A DNA stretch of 64,000 nucleotides from Moringa oleifera (lineage: Eukaryota; Streptophyta; Magnoliopsida; Brassicales; Moringaceae): assembly GCA_021397835.1 (NCBI GenBank), contig JAJFZO010000407.1, positions 2,852,001 to 2,916,000 on the forward strand. Direction: 5' to 3'. Below the pieces are notes generated by a model. It had not been told where the DNA came from. It saw nothing but the letters and a program-made list of their open reading frames with translations, and made no database searches. Every line of letters starts with the position of its first letter. Positions within the stretch are counted from its first letter, which is position 1. This document shows, one piece after another, positions 1 to 11,554 of this stretch. Position numbers and translations under genes: made by a program.

Positions 1-23
1 CAGAGCAAACAAGTCTGAGAATC

Positions 24-574
24 ATGTCCAAGGAAGAAGAAGAACAGAGTAAGCTGCTGCTTCCATGTATAAGGAAGTACGAGATCATCATTAAGCAGGT
101 ATCTTAGTTCACATCAATACATATAATTCAAGCAGAGACAGCCCACAATTCAATCTTGGTTTTTCTTTTCTCCCCTTCGATTTCCTTTCCTTTCCTTCCT
201 CATTTTCTTTTGTGTTTCAGTTTGATCAGCTTGAGGAGATGATGAATGCAAGGGCCAAACAACCGAAGAGGCAAAGGGTAATCCTCTCTCGAGCTAAAAT
301 ATATAAATATGCGACAAATTTGATAAGAATCAATTAAGCTCTCATAAATTGGAATGAATTCTATTCTATATTCTCATATGGAATAATCACAAGCATTGAA
401 TTTTCCAGTATACATCCATTTCAGATCTCAAAGGGTAGCGGCACCAGTGCTACCACTCCTGACCTCTCGAGTCAGCCTCACAACAATGAAGTACTCGCGC
501 AGACTATATCAAGGTTTCTCGAGGAGCTCAGATTGAACCCTACAACGGATCCGGATTGCTCAACAAGCTCTTAA
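24..574 (+). CDS. 3' part (or all) of a small unrecognised coiled protein gene, three exons
   Basis: Three exons join in one frame: up to 98, 221-277 and 425-574, with introns 99-220 and 278-424 that begin GT and end AG. From the ATG at 24 the product would be about 93 aa: an acidic/basic N-terminus (MSKEEEEQSKLLLP), a short helix-prone stretch (IIIKQFDQLEEMMNARAKQ), a basic patch (KQPKRQR) that could be a nuclear signal, and a Ser/Thr-rich tail ending in CSTSS. The frame is also open upstream of this ATG to the window edge, so the true start may lie outside. I do not recognise the family and assign no function. The exon structure is convincing because all three reading phases are zero and the exons run without a stop. 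Confidence 0.55.
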
Positions 575-1419
575 AACCAAAATTAGGTCTATCAAATGTG
601 TTTGGCAAGCTAAGTTATGAATGGGAGTTGCTCAAACAAAAGCATATATAATAATCGCTTTAGTTTGTTGTGTAATAGACCTTACCGGGTTGTCCTATCG
701 CTTCAAAGCTGGTGTTGTGTTTCTTCTAGCTGAGCTAGCTTTGAGACCTGTCAAATATTCAAAAATATAAGAATTTGCTATATGATCCCATCTTATGGCT
801 CCGTAAAAATTGTCTAGAGAAGCACATTTCATGTCATATCCAAAATTGATGAAGTTTCGTGCCACATTACCTGAAGACTTCAGATTAGCAGCTGAGAAGG
901 GAAAAGAACTAAGGGAGAAGCAGTGTTCTCCATGGCGATGCTTGAGAGGAGGAACCAGAACAATTTGATCCTGCAATAACACATTCACAGACTAATAATA
1001 AGAATTATTCCCCCACCCCCCACCCAAAAATAAATAAATAAATAAATAAAGAGAAACCGCACACATGTGACATGGGAGTCTAAACCTCCTTTGATTCACA
1101 AAATCCACCAGAAGAGAAATTTGTTCCCAAATGTAGTGTTACATGATTATCGACAAAATTAACCAATTCAAGCCGGGAGGTGACAAAATCGTGAGGGACA
1201 ACAAACTCAGTGATTCCCAATGGCACTGTCACTCATTGAACTTGTGTTTCCCCAAAAAGTTGATACCCAGTAATCGTATGTGTATAACAGAAAACATGTA
1301 TACCATTTGAAGTCCTTTAAATTTTTTTCAGCAAGAAGCGAATGGTTAAGTCACTTAAAACTGAGTTATCCGGCGATATTTTGCTTGACCAAATATCAAA
1401 ACTTCTGTATTCATTTGAT
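575..1419. other. Convergent 3' flank between two genes, no supported gene
   Basis: This stretch lies between two genes that converge on it. It holds a C-rich tract followed by AAAT repeats (about 1010-1050). A 97-codon open frame on the minus strand (695-988) is preceded by a plausible acceptor (TTATTGCAG), but it matches nothing I recognise and is not annotated as a gene. Confidence 0.5.
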
Positions 1420-3476
1420 CTACGGTGACTGGCACTTCAACTTCTCCTCAGCAAGCTCTTGCTTTAAGGTTTCCAGCTGCTTGATCAAGCCGAGGTTTTC
1501 CTGGTAGCAGCAAAATATAACATAATTACAGATAGTTTCTACCTCTAACAAGAAGGTTATAATTTAGCAAAAGAGATTAATTTGATAACAAGGGGAAGAT
1601 GAATGGAAGATTAATTTGATAAAAGAGATACAAGAAAATTCGATAACAAAGAGTCACCTTTTGCAGCATTTGCAACTTCTGGTTTACGCTAGTGGCAGCC
1701 TCCTTTCTCTCAAAGGACTCCTTAAGCTGCGAAAGAGCCACTTAATAAGTTTCAAACAGGCAAAGGGCCAAGCTTTCAAATTCTGAATAGTCTTTCATGT
1801 TAAAACAGAGCCTCTTTGTTTTCACCAGGTGTTTTAATCCTTACCAAGCCATTCCCATTGAATACTTCAGAGATAAATGTAAATATTATGAGTTCTCTCA
1901 AAAATGGGTACATTAAAAACATCTTTGTTTTCGGCTGCGGTGTTGGAAATAATCTAGGGAAAGATTCAAGTAAGAATCAGCGAGAAAACTTGCCAGGCAT
2001 TATGATTAAGATAAAAAACACATTTCTGAGCAATATGAAAACAGTAGAAACTTTTCCACACAACTGTATGGTAAGATAGATTAAAATTCGCCACGACCAA
2101 ATTGATGCCCCTTGTAAGCATCGACTAACTTGCCTGTATAACTATGACATGAAAGATGAGACAAAGGAAGGGGACGAGAAGTAAGGGTTGAAGTGGCGCA
2201 CCAGATGATATGTTAAACTTTCTGCAGTACATAGACTTATGCCAAAATCATAGCCCTATTAATACTGTATGCATTAATTCAAAGAATGTAACCAGACCAT
2301 TCAGTCTCAAATGGGTAGAAATTATCAGAACATAACAAGCTTGCAATTCTACCTTCTTCAACTTTTAAAAAGGAATAATATTAAATATTTCAGCCTCCAA
2401 ATATAATTTTCCTTGAAGTCACTTCTTTTAGCTACCAAAATATTGCAAAATAACTACTCAAATACACATATTGCAACCCATTGCAGAATAATGGCATGGA
2501 TATTACAATCCAATGCTCTAATTGACTGAAGTTTATAGAAATGATGCCAATATTAGAAAAAAGCCAAGCTAAAAGGAATAGTAATTGAAATGGTATCAAC
2601 AAAATTGGTGGACAGAATCCATGAGCCAGGGAACAATTAGCTGATGGGGAAAACAGAATGGAAAAGCTCGTGAATAATGGGAATACCTCCCTCAGCTCTT
2701 TAATGCACGTGTAAGCTTTGTCTGCCTCCTGATCATACTTCCATCTCCACTCTGCAGATTCATCCATTGCCTCTCTGTTGGCTAAATCAAACTGCCTCCT
2801 GCAAAGTTTTATCCCACAAAAGCATCGGTAGATTAACATCGGAAAGAAACAAAACTATGCTGACAAAGATACCATAATATAAATATGTATAAATATGCAC
2901 TCTATATTAACATAGAAATTGAGCAAAACAAGCAATAACATCACAAGCCCAGATTCAGGAAAGAAATTAGACCCATATAAACAGGAAAATTATCACAAGC
3001 GGGATAAGAATAACTACAAGGGAAATTCTCACAATAGGGTAAAAGATTTGTAATCAGAGTCATTAATGATACTCTGTCATCTAAGAAACTAAATCCAGAA
3101 AGCAACTCTCATTAATCAGAAGATAGATAATGGGTTCTCGGCATAGCCAGCACTAAACCCACAAGTGATATGAGGTCTCTGTGGCTGTGCCTTACATGAT
3201 TTCAGTGAACAACCCTTAGTTATATGAGGGCTCTGCACATAACCCTTACAACATAGATAATAGGTATAGCCAAAACCCTTCTGAAAAGTCGTCAGGGGAA
3301 AAAAAATTCAAGAAATAGAAAGAAGAAGATGAAGAAGGAAAGGAAGCAAACCTTATCAACTCAGTGTCATCAGAAGAAATAGAGTAATCGATAGTCCAAA
3401 GGCGCAGGTAAACAGCAATACCAAGCATCATAACCAGCACTAAACCCACCAGTATTTTCTTCCTGTCTCCTCCCAT
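1420..3476 (-). CDS. Small membrane-anchored coiled-coil protein (128 aa), four exons
   Basis: The minus-strand exons are 3476-3352, 2798-2687, 1726-1658 and 1500-1420, all with GT-AG borders and consistent phases, giving 128 aa. The N-terminus has a basic start (MGGDRKKI) and then one hydrophobic segment, about residues 8-26 (VGLVLVMMLGIAVYLRLW), which looks like a signal anchor. The rest is charged and helix-forming: RRQFDLANREAMDESAEW, LKESFERKEAATSVNQKLQ and QLETLKQELAEEKLK have heptad-like spacing. The protein therefore probably sits in an endomembrane with its coiled coil facing the cytosol, like small golgin-type plant proteins. That localisation is inference. I recognise the general plant uncharacterised type but not a named family. 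The start is chosen because the ATG directly precedes the membrane segment. Confidence 0.75.
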
Positions 3477-6400
3477 TCTCTTCCTCTATAATTTCTCTCT
3501 TCTTTGCAAATATTTCGCTTTTTCCCTTCTACTTCTGACTAACACCATGACATCATTTTGAAATCACGAACCTTGTATTCCGAGGAAGATCGGACAGGCA
3601 GAACGTATCTCTCACGGGTTCTGATCCACTACGGTTACATCCTTACAGTCGCTGAAAGTTACCCACCAGATCACTGCCGATTACTATAAAGCTCCCATTT
3701 ATGGATCACCAGATCTCACCTAATTACGAGTCCATAAATCAATTAATTAAAGACGATTAGCAACCATGATCCTAATCAATCACTCGATACAGCTGGTTGG
3801 CTCTAAACAGTTTGCTTTAAAGCATTCTTAATCATCTACTGAGATTTGTTTATACAAATGATTAAAGAACAAAAATAATTATGATAAACAAGGCTCTCTG
3901 GACCCATTAGGCCCAAAGGTTTCAGTAGAACTTGTGGGGGAGCCCACATTCTGTGCCCAACTGCTACTGTTCTTTGCTGCCGTAAGTGGGCCTTACAGGG
4001 CAACACCATGGGCCATCACATCTAATATTAAAAATAATAATAAATAAGGTAAATATTAAAATAAATCTTATATTATTTATTGTTTATAAGTTTCTGTAAT
4101 ATTTTTGAAATTAATTTTACATATAAAATTTTAATTTGATTCAAATCAATCTTTATCTTTATTTTTTTTAATGGACCATTCAAGTTGAAGATGTGTGTAA
4201 CAAATTTTAATTTGAAATTTTTATTAATATAAATAAATATATGTTATTATTATAAAAAATTGTAACTGTTTCAACCTCAAAAAATTAATGAATTAACTCA
4301 AAAAAAATATTTTTTGTGATAATAATTTAAATATTTTTATATCTATAAAAAGTTTTAAATCAAAATTTATTATACGAGATATTCAATTTGAGTTATTTTT
4401 TAAAAAATTAAAAACATTTGGATCAAGTTGATATTTTATATGTAAAAGTGATCCAACAAAATTACAGAGATTTAATTAAGAAGACATAAGACAAGATTTA
4501 TTTTGATATTTATCCTAATAAATGTAATATTATTTTTTAAAATTTATTTCAAATTTAAATTTTGTTGTTTAATTTGATTTAATTTCATATTGAAATTCTC
4601 AAAATGAATCAAATTGATTTGTCTTTAAAGTTTTAGATTTTTAAAATGTATTTTAAAAACAATAACAACTGAAAAATATAAAATTATACAAAAAATATAT
4701 TTTTTAATTTTTTCCATTGATTTTTCTTTTTAAAAATTTTGGATTATCTTGACAGAAACTTCAAAGTCCAAAGAAGAAAATTTGATTCAATTTAAATAAA
4801 AATTTAAATGTAAAAATTAAATAAATTGAGAAAAAAATTACATTAAAACTGACTTAATATAAGTTATTTTATATTTATCTTAGTAATAAATTTTTATTAC
4901 TTATAAAAAATAAAGTAATTTAAAAATTCCTGAAATAAATTTTCATAATTTTAAAATATATATAACCATAGTTTTAAAAAAAAAAATTTATATTATAATC
5001 ACTAGAGATCACAATAAGTGGCAATATTGTAAAACAAAACTTTTTAGTCCAACGGAATTCATGTAGTTGTTGCAAATCTTAGTACCCACTTTCAGTTAGG
5101 CCTCACGTGACCTCGTGCGACTAAAGGAAACTGCTTGGTTTTCTTAACAACTTTGTTTTCTTTCCTTTTCATGTTTATTGCCTTATTAGTGAAAGATAAA
5201 CACAATCACCTTCGCCTTTTTGCTTTTTCAAACCCCGAAAAAAGCTATCCTAGGATAAGCTTAATTATGCATGTCACGCAACCTAATCAATGTCCAAACA
5301 AAACCACCGGGTAGAAACCAAGCAGCGCCGCTTGTTTCATTGATTTAACGCCACCAATTATGGACGAATCAAACAACGGGCTTGGGTTAGTTTATCTTGA
5401 TTTAGGCTTGGCATATATTCCTTGCATGGTGAAACTCCAAACGTGGATAAGGCTTCTCCTGTTACCTTATTCTGCTACGGGGTAGTTGTCGTTTTCTTCT
5501 GTTTGTTCCACCGTTTTCAAACGGAAGCTTCCTGGCAGGTCAAAAGAATATCCAAAATTTCTTTAATTGGGAAAAAAGAGAATAATTCCAACCAAATTTG
5601 GTAAACTTTTTAATCTATGAAAATAGATAAGAATATTATATTTATCTGATTTTGTAAAATTGTGAGATTTTATTTTAATTTTTTATTAATTTATAAATTA
5701 TAACAAATAAATATCATATCTCTAAGGCAGATTTATTTCCAATAAGGTGAATGTTGTTAGGTTGACCTGAAATTTAATTGATTTATTTATAAATTATGCA
5801 AAATAACCATAAAAAGTCAATAAAAAATAAAAAACACCTTAAAAACATTTTTTTCTTTTTTTAAGGATATTAGGAATATGATATATATTATTATTTTTTA
5901 TACATTGTTTTTAAAATAAATTTAATAATTTTTTAATCCATTATTAATCAAGCACTTGTAAGTCAGGCTCAAGCTTTCAATCCCCTCTGGACTATTAATT
6001 TTTTTTAGTAATTTAACTTAAAAAAATCTCGAAGAATGATTGATCTTCATTTGTTTAAAGTATAAAAAAATTAAATTTTAAATTGAAATATAAATTATGA
6101 TTATTTATTAAGACCCACCCAATAATTTCTTCTCTTTTTTTTTTTTTTAACTACTGGGAAGTCTTGTGCAAGGTCAGAAGAAGATCATTGTTATTCATTA
6201 TGTTAATTCATTTTTTTGTTAAAGAGAGCACCAAACGCGGTCTTAAAAGCATGAGTTTACTATTACCACGTCCCTTCAAGTAGACAATAATTAACATAGT
6301 TAATTATAATAGAGGAACATCCTTGACAACATCAAGCCATGAAACAACATGCCTTGTCTGAAACAATAAAACAATAACAGAGAAGTGCATTAGATATGCC

Positions 6401-6852
6401 GAAAGGCGAAATCGATACGTCAATTTGAGTAACAAGACCCAAATGAATTTTACTTGAAGAATTGTTCTTGGTTTAGCTACTCCGTAGCTTTCCAAACCAA
6501 CCACCTGGCCCAACCGGTGAATTCGCCATTACCTGCCTCGGTTTCTCTGCAGGTTTTGTTTGGTTTCCATGATTTTCAACGAGAAAAATAAGGGAACTGA
6601 GGGAAATTAGAGTACTATGTAAGGATTTTATTAGAGAATGTTAAAGTTCAAACTGGTTACAAGCAAAATGGGATCCTCTGAATGATCTAAAAATACCCAG
6701 AATCAGAAGATTAGCTTATGAGAGTAAGTAATTAACAACCTCCAAGAAGAGAAACAGAGTTATGGAGGAATGGATTGTCAAAATTTTTCTGATAGTTCCC
6801 TAATTCTTACTGTAATATGTATGATTTTGATGTCTCTGTCTGACCTCTGATG
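3477..6852. other. AT-rich intergenic region with a MITE-like element, no gene seen
   Basis: The region is mostly very AT-rich. 3477-4020 is the shared upstream flank of the 128-aa protein gene. 4047-4516 is a MITE-like element, listed separately. 5040-5600 is of more even base composition but carries only short open frames. 6300-6530 holds a 69-codon minus-strand frame with no recognisable family. I see nothing else supportable. Confidence 0.5.
4047..4516. mobile_element. MITE-like non-autonomous element with long terminal inverted repeats
   Basis: The left end (AGGTAAATATTAAAATAAAT) and the reverse complement of the right end (AGGATAAATATCAAAATAAA) match closely. The similarity continues inward for roughly 100 bases, through a shared TTTACATATAAAAT and then TTGATCCAAAT-like blocks. 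The flanks are AATAAATA on the left and AATAAATG on the right, a possible 8-base target duplication with one mismatch, which would suit a hAT-like element. No coding capacity is visible. Low sequence complexity makes the duplication weak evidence, but the long imperfect inverted repeat is hard to explain by AT bias alone. Related sequence is seen at about 10066-10440 and 51537-52010. Confidence 0.55.
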
Positions 6853-7371
6853 CTAATCTTCGAACCCAGTTTTCTTCCAGATCGCATTCCTCACACGACG
6901 CAGATCTCTCCCCTTCAGGGTCCGGCCAATCCCTTCATGAACAGACAGCGACGCCCCTCTCCTCCTCGCTAGATACTCGTGAGGAGGAATCCGGTTCTGA
7001 TCACCGTCCTCTTCGTAGTTGTTGACGACATCATCGTCAAAATCCTCGTCGCTTTCTCTCTTGCCGTGCCCTCTGTATTCCTCCTTAAGAATCTTTGACC
7101 AGTCGGGTATGTTGACGGGCAATGAAGCAGACGACACTGAAACATTCCTCTCGGCGGCTACATCAGTCTTCTTCGAGATTTTCTTGGACGAACGTGAACT
7201 GGGGAGTAATTTGACCTTGGCGTCAAGGGAAGCTGCCAATTCGTTCGAGTTCCAAACATCGGCTTCATCCAACTCGAACAGATTGTCGCCGGCGCCGGTG
7301 ATCGAATCGTCAGTCTCTGCAGCTGGGTAGATGTAGTTCGGCCTTGCATGGAATATTTTCCTCGACGCCAT
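6853..7371 (-). CDS. Senescence regulator S40 family protein (DUF584)
   Basis: This is a single-exon frame of 172 aa. It has the typical S40 layout: an N-terminal MASRKIFHARPNYIY, an acidic central part with DLFELDEADVW-type residues, a conserved LPVNIPDWSKILKEEY block at about residues 85-105, and a C-terminal block (PPHEYLARRR, SVHEGIGRTLKGRDLRRVRN, IWKKTGFED). S40 proteins are plant-specific, often nuclear, and several members are induced in leaf senescence, darkness or by abscisic acid. The biochemical role is not established. Intronless structure and length fit the family. The upstream region (7586-8142) is dense in ACGT-core motifs, which would suit abscisic acid or light control. Overlapping frames on both strands at 7019-7466 are shadows. 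Confidence 0.9.
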   Translation of the reverse strand: MASRKIFHARPNYIYPAAETDDSITGAGDNLFELDEADVWNSNELAASLDAKVKLLPSSRSSKKISKKTDVAAERNVSVSSASLPVNIPDWSKILKEEYRGHGKRESDEDFDDDVVNNYEEDGDQNRIPPHEYLARRRGASLSVHEGIGRTLKGRDLRRVRNAIWKKTGFED

Positions 7372-7585
7372 TGAAGAGAAAAATGGAGCTCGCGAAGCAA
7401 ATGGTCTGTATCTCTTTCTCTCTGCTTTTCTACTCTGCTTTCTGCTGTAATTCCTAGCACCGTCACGACAATTTATATTGCTGTAATGGATAAGCTCCCT
7501 CCTTGGACCAGTAAATAAGTTGCTAAATTCACACCAAATAACAATTTTTTTTTAAAAAAAGGAAATTATATGATGCGACTGCTCT

Positions 7586-8142
7586 CACGTGCTTCACGTG
7601 CGCTCTCCGTGAAAACAAAATTCATTTTATACAGAAGTTTGGTTGTTCCATGAGAACAATCGCATGAGATAAGTTCTTAGATTTTAAATTCTCATAAATC
7701 ATGGATTGCCACGTCGGATAATATTTAATCCGTCGTTGTCATTACAAGTGACATAGTCCGCAGGACGAAACGACACGTAAGCCTATATTATAGTACGAAT
7801 TTATATTTATTTTATTTATTATTCACTGTCTTGCCTTGGCGTGTTGCAGAATTGATACTGGATAACATAGGATTTGTCCTACTGGACACGTGGACCACTC
7901 GCGGGTAATCTCTGGAGGTCACAATGTGAATTGGTGGCCAAGGCGCGTGCTACGCGCTCAGTTTTCTTACCTACCGCGAGTCAAGGAGTGGGGTCCGTAA
8001 GGGTCCCATCAGTTCTTCATAAAAGATCTGAACGTCCATATCTTGACACGTCATGTACGGTACTGATGATCATTTATTTTTTGTCGCGACCTGACAGTGA
8101 CGTGGCATATTATGAGAAGTTTGTCAAAGAGGCCACACGTGT
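7586..8142. promoter_or_regulatory. Cluster of G-box/ABRE-type ACGT motifs upstream of the S40 gene
   Basis: CACGTG occurs at 7586-7591, 7595-7600 and 7887-7892. Further ACGT cores sit in GCCACGTCGG (7708-7717), TGACACGTCA (8044-8053), TGACGTGGCA (8098-8107) and ACACGTGT (8135-8142). They lie 0.2-0.8 kb upstream of the minus-strand S40 start. Such sites bind bZIP and bHLH factors in abscisic acid and light responses. Binding here is inference. The patch is clearly less AT-rich than its surroundings. Confidence 0.5.
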
Positions 8143-8242
8143 CACTGGCGTGGCAGGGGTGATAAGGCGTGTGGAAGTAGTGTCGTGGGGACAGAAAACT
8201 GTTTGTATTAACTTTAATTGTGTTAACTTTATTGCATCATAA

Positions 8243-10802
8243 CATAATCCTCTGGTCATCTGTTTTTGTTGATCTTCATCTAATCTATCTATCGTGATCA
8301 TTTTTAAGTAAAGTGGAAAGGTTAGTTTCGTAATTTGGAATCTTAATAAAAATTTAAAATAAATAGTATTTATTCGTTTCTATTTAATTATCGTGTGTCA
8401 AATATAGAAATGTTTACTTTAAAATAAATAAAATATCATATTTTATGAAAAAACTATAATAAATTACCGATGCAATTTATGATTTATTTAAATCATGTGA
8501 TTGATTAATAAATAAGTTTTTAAATATAATTATTTTAATTATAATTAATATATCAAACATATCACAAATTTACATGACCAGATGATAATAATCATTTACA
8601 CAATCATATTTTAATGTATTCACATTAAACATGTTACTCAATTATTGCAATAAAAAATAAGTGATGGAAATAAATAGCATTTATTAAATAATTATTGCGA
8701 GATCACATGGGTAGAGATCCGTGTCAAATAAGTAATTTCCATGAAGGGCTTTTTAGTTAGAACCTAGGGCATCTATAAATAAATAAAACAATTGACATAC
8801 GTCAATTGTATACTATTTATAAAAATATTTTATATCATTAATAATTCATACTTGGCCGGCACATAGAATCAAAACTTTGCCAAAAATTAAAAAATATAAT
8901 TTAAAAAGAAAACGAGTTTGTTACCGTGCATAAAATAAAATAAAATAATAACAATTACAGCTGATTAGGTAAACTTCCGTCTTATTCTTCTTTGTAAATT
9001 CTATTTTTTTAAAAAATATGATTTTCACTACAAATGATTTTAAAACATAGGTCGTCCCTATCTTATAGACTCTTTTTAAGAGATAATTTATTAAATTAAT
9101 CAATCAATTAATTGTGTTATAAAAAATATTAATTTTTAAAAAATTGATTAATTGTAGTTAGGCATTACTTGTACCGAATTACCATGCAAGTCCGTTTAAT
9201 ATATCTAACTTTTGCTATAATTTCCTTTTTTTATTTTTTAATATTAATGGAGCATTGACAGATTGATGAATGTATCGGTTTTGGGTAAAATGTTGGAGAT
9301 AAGGATGAGTAATGGAGTCGTAATCGTTTTCTACTCTACGTATGGAAACCGGCGTGAAACATTAATTAGCTTATTTAAATGTCATTGTATTAACATAATC
9401 ACCACTTTACTAAGCCTCTAAGTAGGGGCCCACTGTAGCCCGGCCCGATCATATTTTTGGGCTAAAAGCCCATATTTTATAGGCAATTGTACTTATAAGC
9501 CCATTAAGAGCCCATGGCTATAGTAAGCCTAACAAGGGTCACATTTTTGAAGTGACTTTTAATCTACTTGATATATTTAGGTCACTATAATAATTTTTTT
9601 AAAAATAAATTATGAGTTTTAAAATATATTTTAATCAAATTTATAAAATAAATATTTTTAACGTTAAAAAATTGATTCTTTTATAATTACAGCTTAAATA
9701 TTTGTTTATAACTATAAAAAAATTTAGGGTAAAAAATTTTATAAAATATTGATGTTTGTCTTATATTACCAATTAAACCCTTATGTTTTAAAAATAACAA
9801 ATTAAATCTTAATTTATCAATATGATCTAAATTGTACTTTAACTTAAATGGTTATAAAAAAAATAAAAAAGTATTTTTATTATTAAAATACCTAAAAAAT
9901 AATTCAAATGAATTATTCTTTATATTTTCGATTCATCTTTTAAATTTAAACAATTTTGACGTGATATATTTTTTTATAAATTTTTTAAAATTTTAATAAT
10001 GTAAATTTTTTTAAAAATATATATTTTTAATGCTCATAAAATTTTAAAATTTTTTTTGATAGTAGTTTAAATGTTTGTTTATATCTATAAAAAATTTTAA
10101 ATCGAAATTAATCATATAAGATTCAATTTGAATATTTTTAATTTTTAATTTTTTATAAAATTAAATTTAGATAAAAATTAATATTTTATTTATCAAAATA
10201 TAATTAATAATATAAAATAAACATAAGAATTTTAAGAGTTTGTATCCGAAGTATTTTTAAGTAAAAATTTGTTTTATAGACTTTTTAATTTAAATAATTT
10301 ATTTTAAAAATAAAAAATTATGAATTAATTTAAATCAATTTGGCATTCTATTTATAAGATTTGTTCAACATAATTACCGGATTTTAATTGAAAATGAATA
10401 GTACATAGTTTGTCTTATTATTTATTTATTTTAATGTTAACCACCTTACTACTAATTTAATTAGCATTTTATTCATAGTTTCACTTCTTATATTTTTTAA
10501 TATTTAAAATAAAAATAATTAATTTTTAGTATATAATTTTTATCATACATGTTACACTAACAATTCATAAACCCTTTTTATAATTTTTTTTAAATTTAAA
10601 ATATGGTTTGAAGATATAAAGAATAAAAATCTTATTTACTACTTAGTTATATAATTGATGAGAAATATGAAACTTAAAAGCTTAAATAATGTGTTATTAA
10701 GTGAAATCAAGAAAAAATAAAGAAAATAAAGAAAATAATTTCAACCTCAAAATATTATAATTTTATTTTAGCTAAAAGATTTTGAATAAATGAAATGTGG
10801 AG
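8243..10802. other. AT-rich intergenic region with decayed repeat fragments, no gene seen
   Basis: I see no coding region. 9425-9540 has a group of GGGCC/GGGCT motifs, including TGGGCTAAAAGCCCA. About 10066-10260 and 10260-10440 resemble the inner and right-end parts of the 4047-4516 element, suggesting nested or degraded copies. The rest is simple AT-rich sequence. Confidence 0.45.
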
Positions 10803-11032
10803 ATGGGCTGTTTTGATGATTCAATCTTTATTTGAAAGATTGGATTTTTAAGTTTGGACTTTTTTAATGGGCCATGAGCTACCCAACTTGGTGGGACTAA
10901 TTCGTCATTTCGTTGCGATCTGCAAAACCCTAGTTTTATATCAACCCCTAAAAAACCTCATTTGTTTTTCGCTGCGCCTCTGTGCCCAATCCCTCAGTGT
11001 CCCCTTCTGTTTTTGCAGCACCCAAACCCTAG
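10803..11032 (+). promoter_or_regulatory. Ribosomal-protein-type promoter: site II motifs and telo boxes
   Basis: Upstream of the L12 start are site II-like motifs, ATGGGCT (10803-10809) and ATGGGCC (about 10867-10873), and two telo boxes, AAACCCTAG, at 10925-10933 and 11024-11032. This pairing is typical of plant ribosomal protein and translation genes and drives expression in dividing cells. The pyrimidine-rich leader before the ATG fits a highly translated transcript. Confidence 0.7.
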
Positions 11033-11053
11033 AACTCGAGAGTCACCCCAGCC

Positions 11054-11554
11054 ATGCCGCCAAAGTTCGACCCAACCCAGGTGGTGGACGTCTTCGTCCG
11101 GGTCACCGGAGGTGAAGTTGGTGCCGCCAGTTCACTCGCGCCTAAGATCGGTCCACTGGGTCTCTCGCCTAAGAAGATCGGAGAAGACATTGCCAAGGAG
11201 ACTGCCAAGGAATGGAAGGGCCTCCGTGTCACTGTCAAGCTCACTGTCCAGAACCGTCAGGCTAAGGTCACGGTGGTCCCATCCGCGGCCGCCTTGGTCA
11301 TCAAGGCGCTCAAGGAACCAGAGAGGGACCGTAAGAAGACCAAGAATATCAAGCACAACGGTAACATATCTCTCGATGATGTTATCGAGATCGCCAGGAT
11401 AATGCGGGGCAGATCCATGGCCAAGGACCTCAGCGGGACTGTCAAGGAGATTCTGGGTACCTGCGTCTCCGTTGGGTGTACGGTCGATGGCAAGGACCCC
11501 AAGGATCTTCAGCAGGAGATTACTGATGGTGATGTCGAGGTACCCCTAGATTGA
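11054..11554 (+). CDS. RPL12: 60S ribosomal protein L12 (uL11)
   Basis: This is an intronless frame of 166 aa, the normal length for plant cytosolic L12. It starts [20 protein letters not shown] and has the conserved [20 protein letters not shown] block, the [18 protein letters not shown] strand region, and a C-terminal rRNA-binding domain with [20 protein letters not shown] and GCTVDGKDP. The protein sits at the base of the ribosomal stalk, binds 25S rRNA in the GTPase-associated centre and helps recruit translation factors. The start is set by the conserved N-terminus. Codon choice is rich in G/C at third positions compared with its neighbours, as expected of a highly expressed gene. The frames at 10962-11402 (+) and 11029-11502 (-) are shadows. 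Confidence 0.97.
   Translation: MPPKFDPTQVVDVFVRVTGGEVGAASSLAPKIGPLGLSPKKIGEDIAKETAKEWKGLRVTVKLTVQNRQAKVTVVPSAAALVIKALKEPERDRKKTKNIKHNGNISLDDVIEIARIMRGRSMAKDLSGTVKEILGTCVSVGCTVDGKDPKDLQQEITDGDVEVPLD

Noticed and set aside
695..988. 97-codon minus-strand frame with a plausible upstream acceptor
   Set aside because: I recognise no family, and the neighbouring minus-strand gene already ends with its own stop at 1420. It could be an alternative last exon but there is no support.
7874..8242. 122-codon plus-strand frame in the S40 promoter
   Set aside because: No known domain. The composition is explained by the ACGT-rich regulatory patch.
10867..11502. Other-frame and opposite-strand frames over ribosomal protein L12
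   Set aside because: They are shadows of the highly biased L12 coding sequence and lack any recognisable domain.
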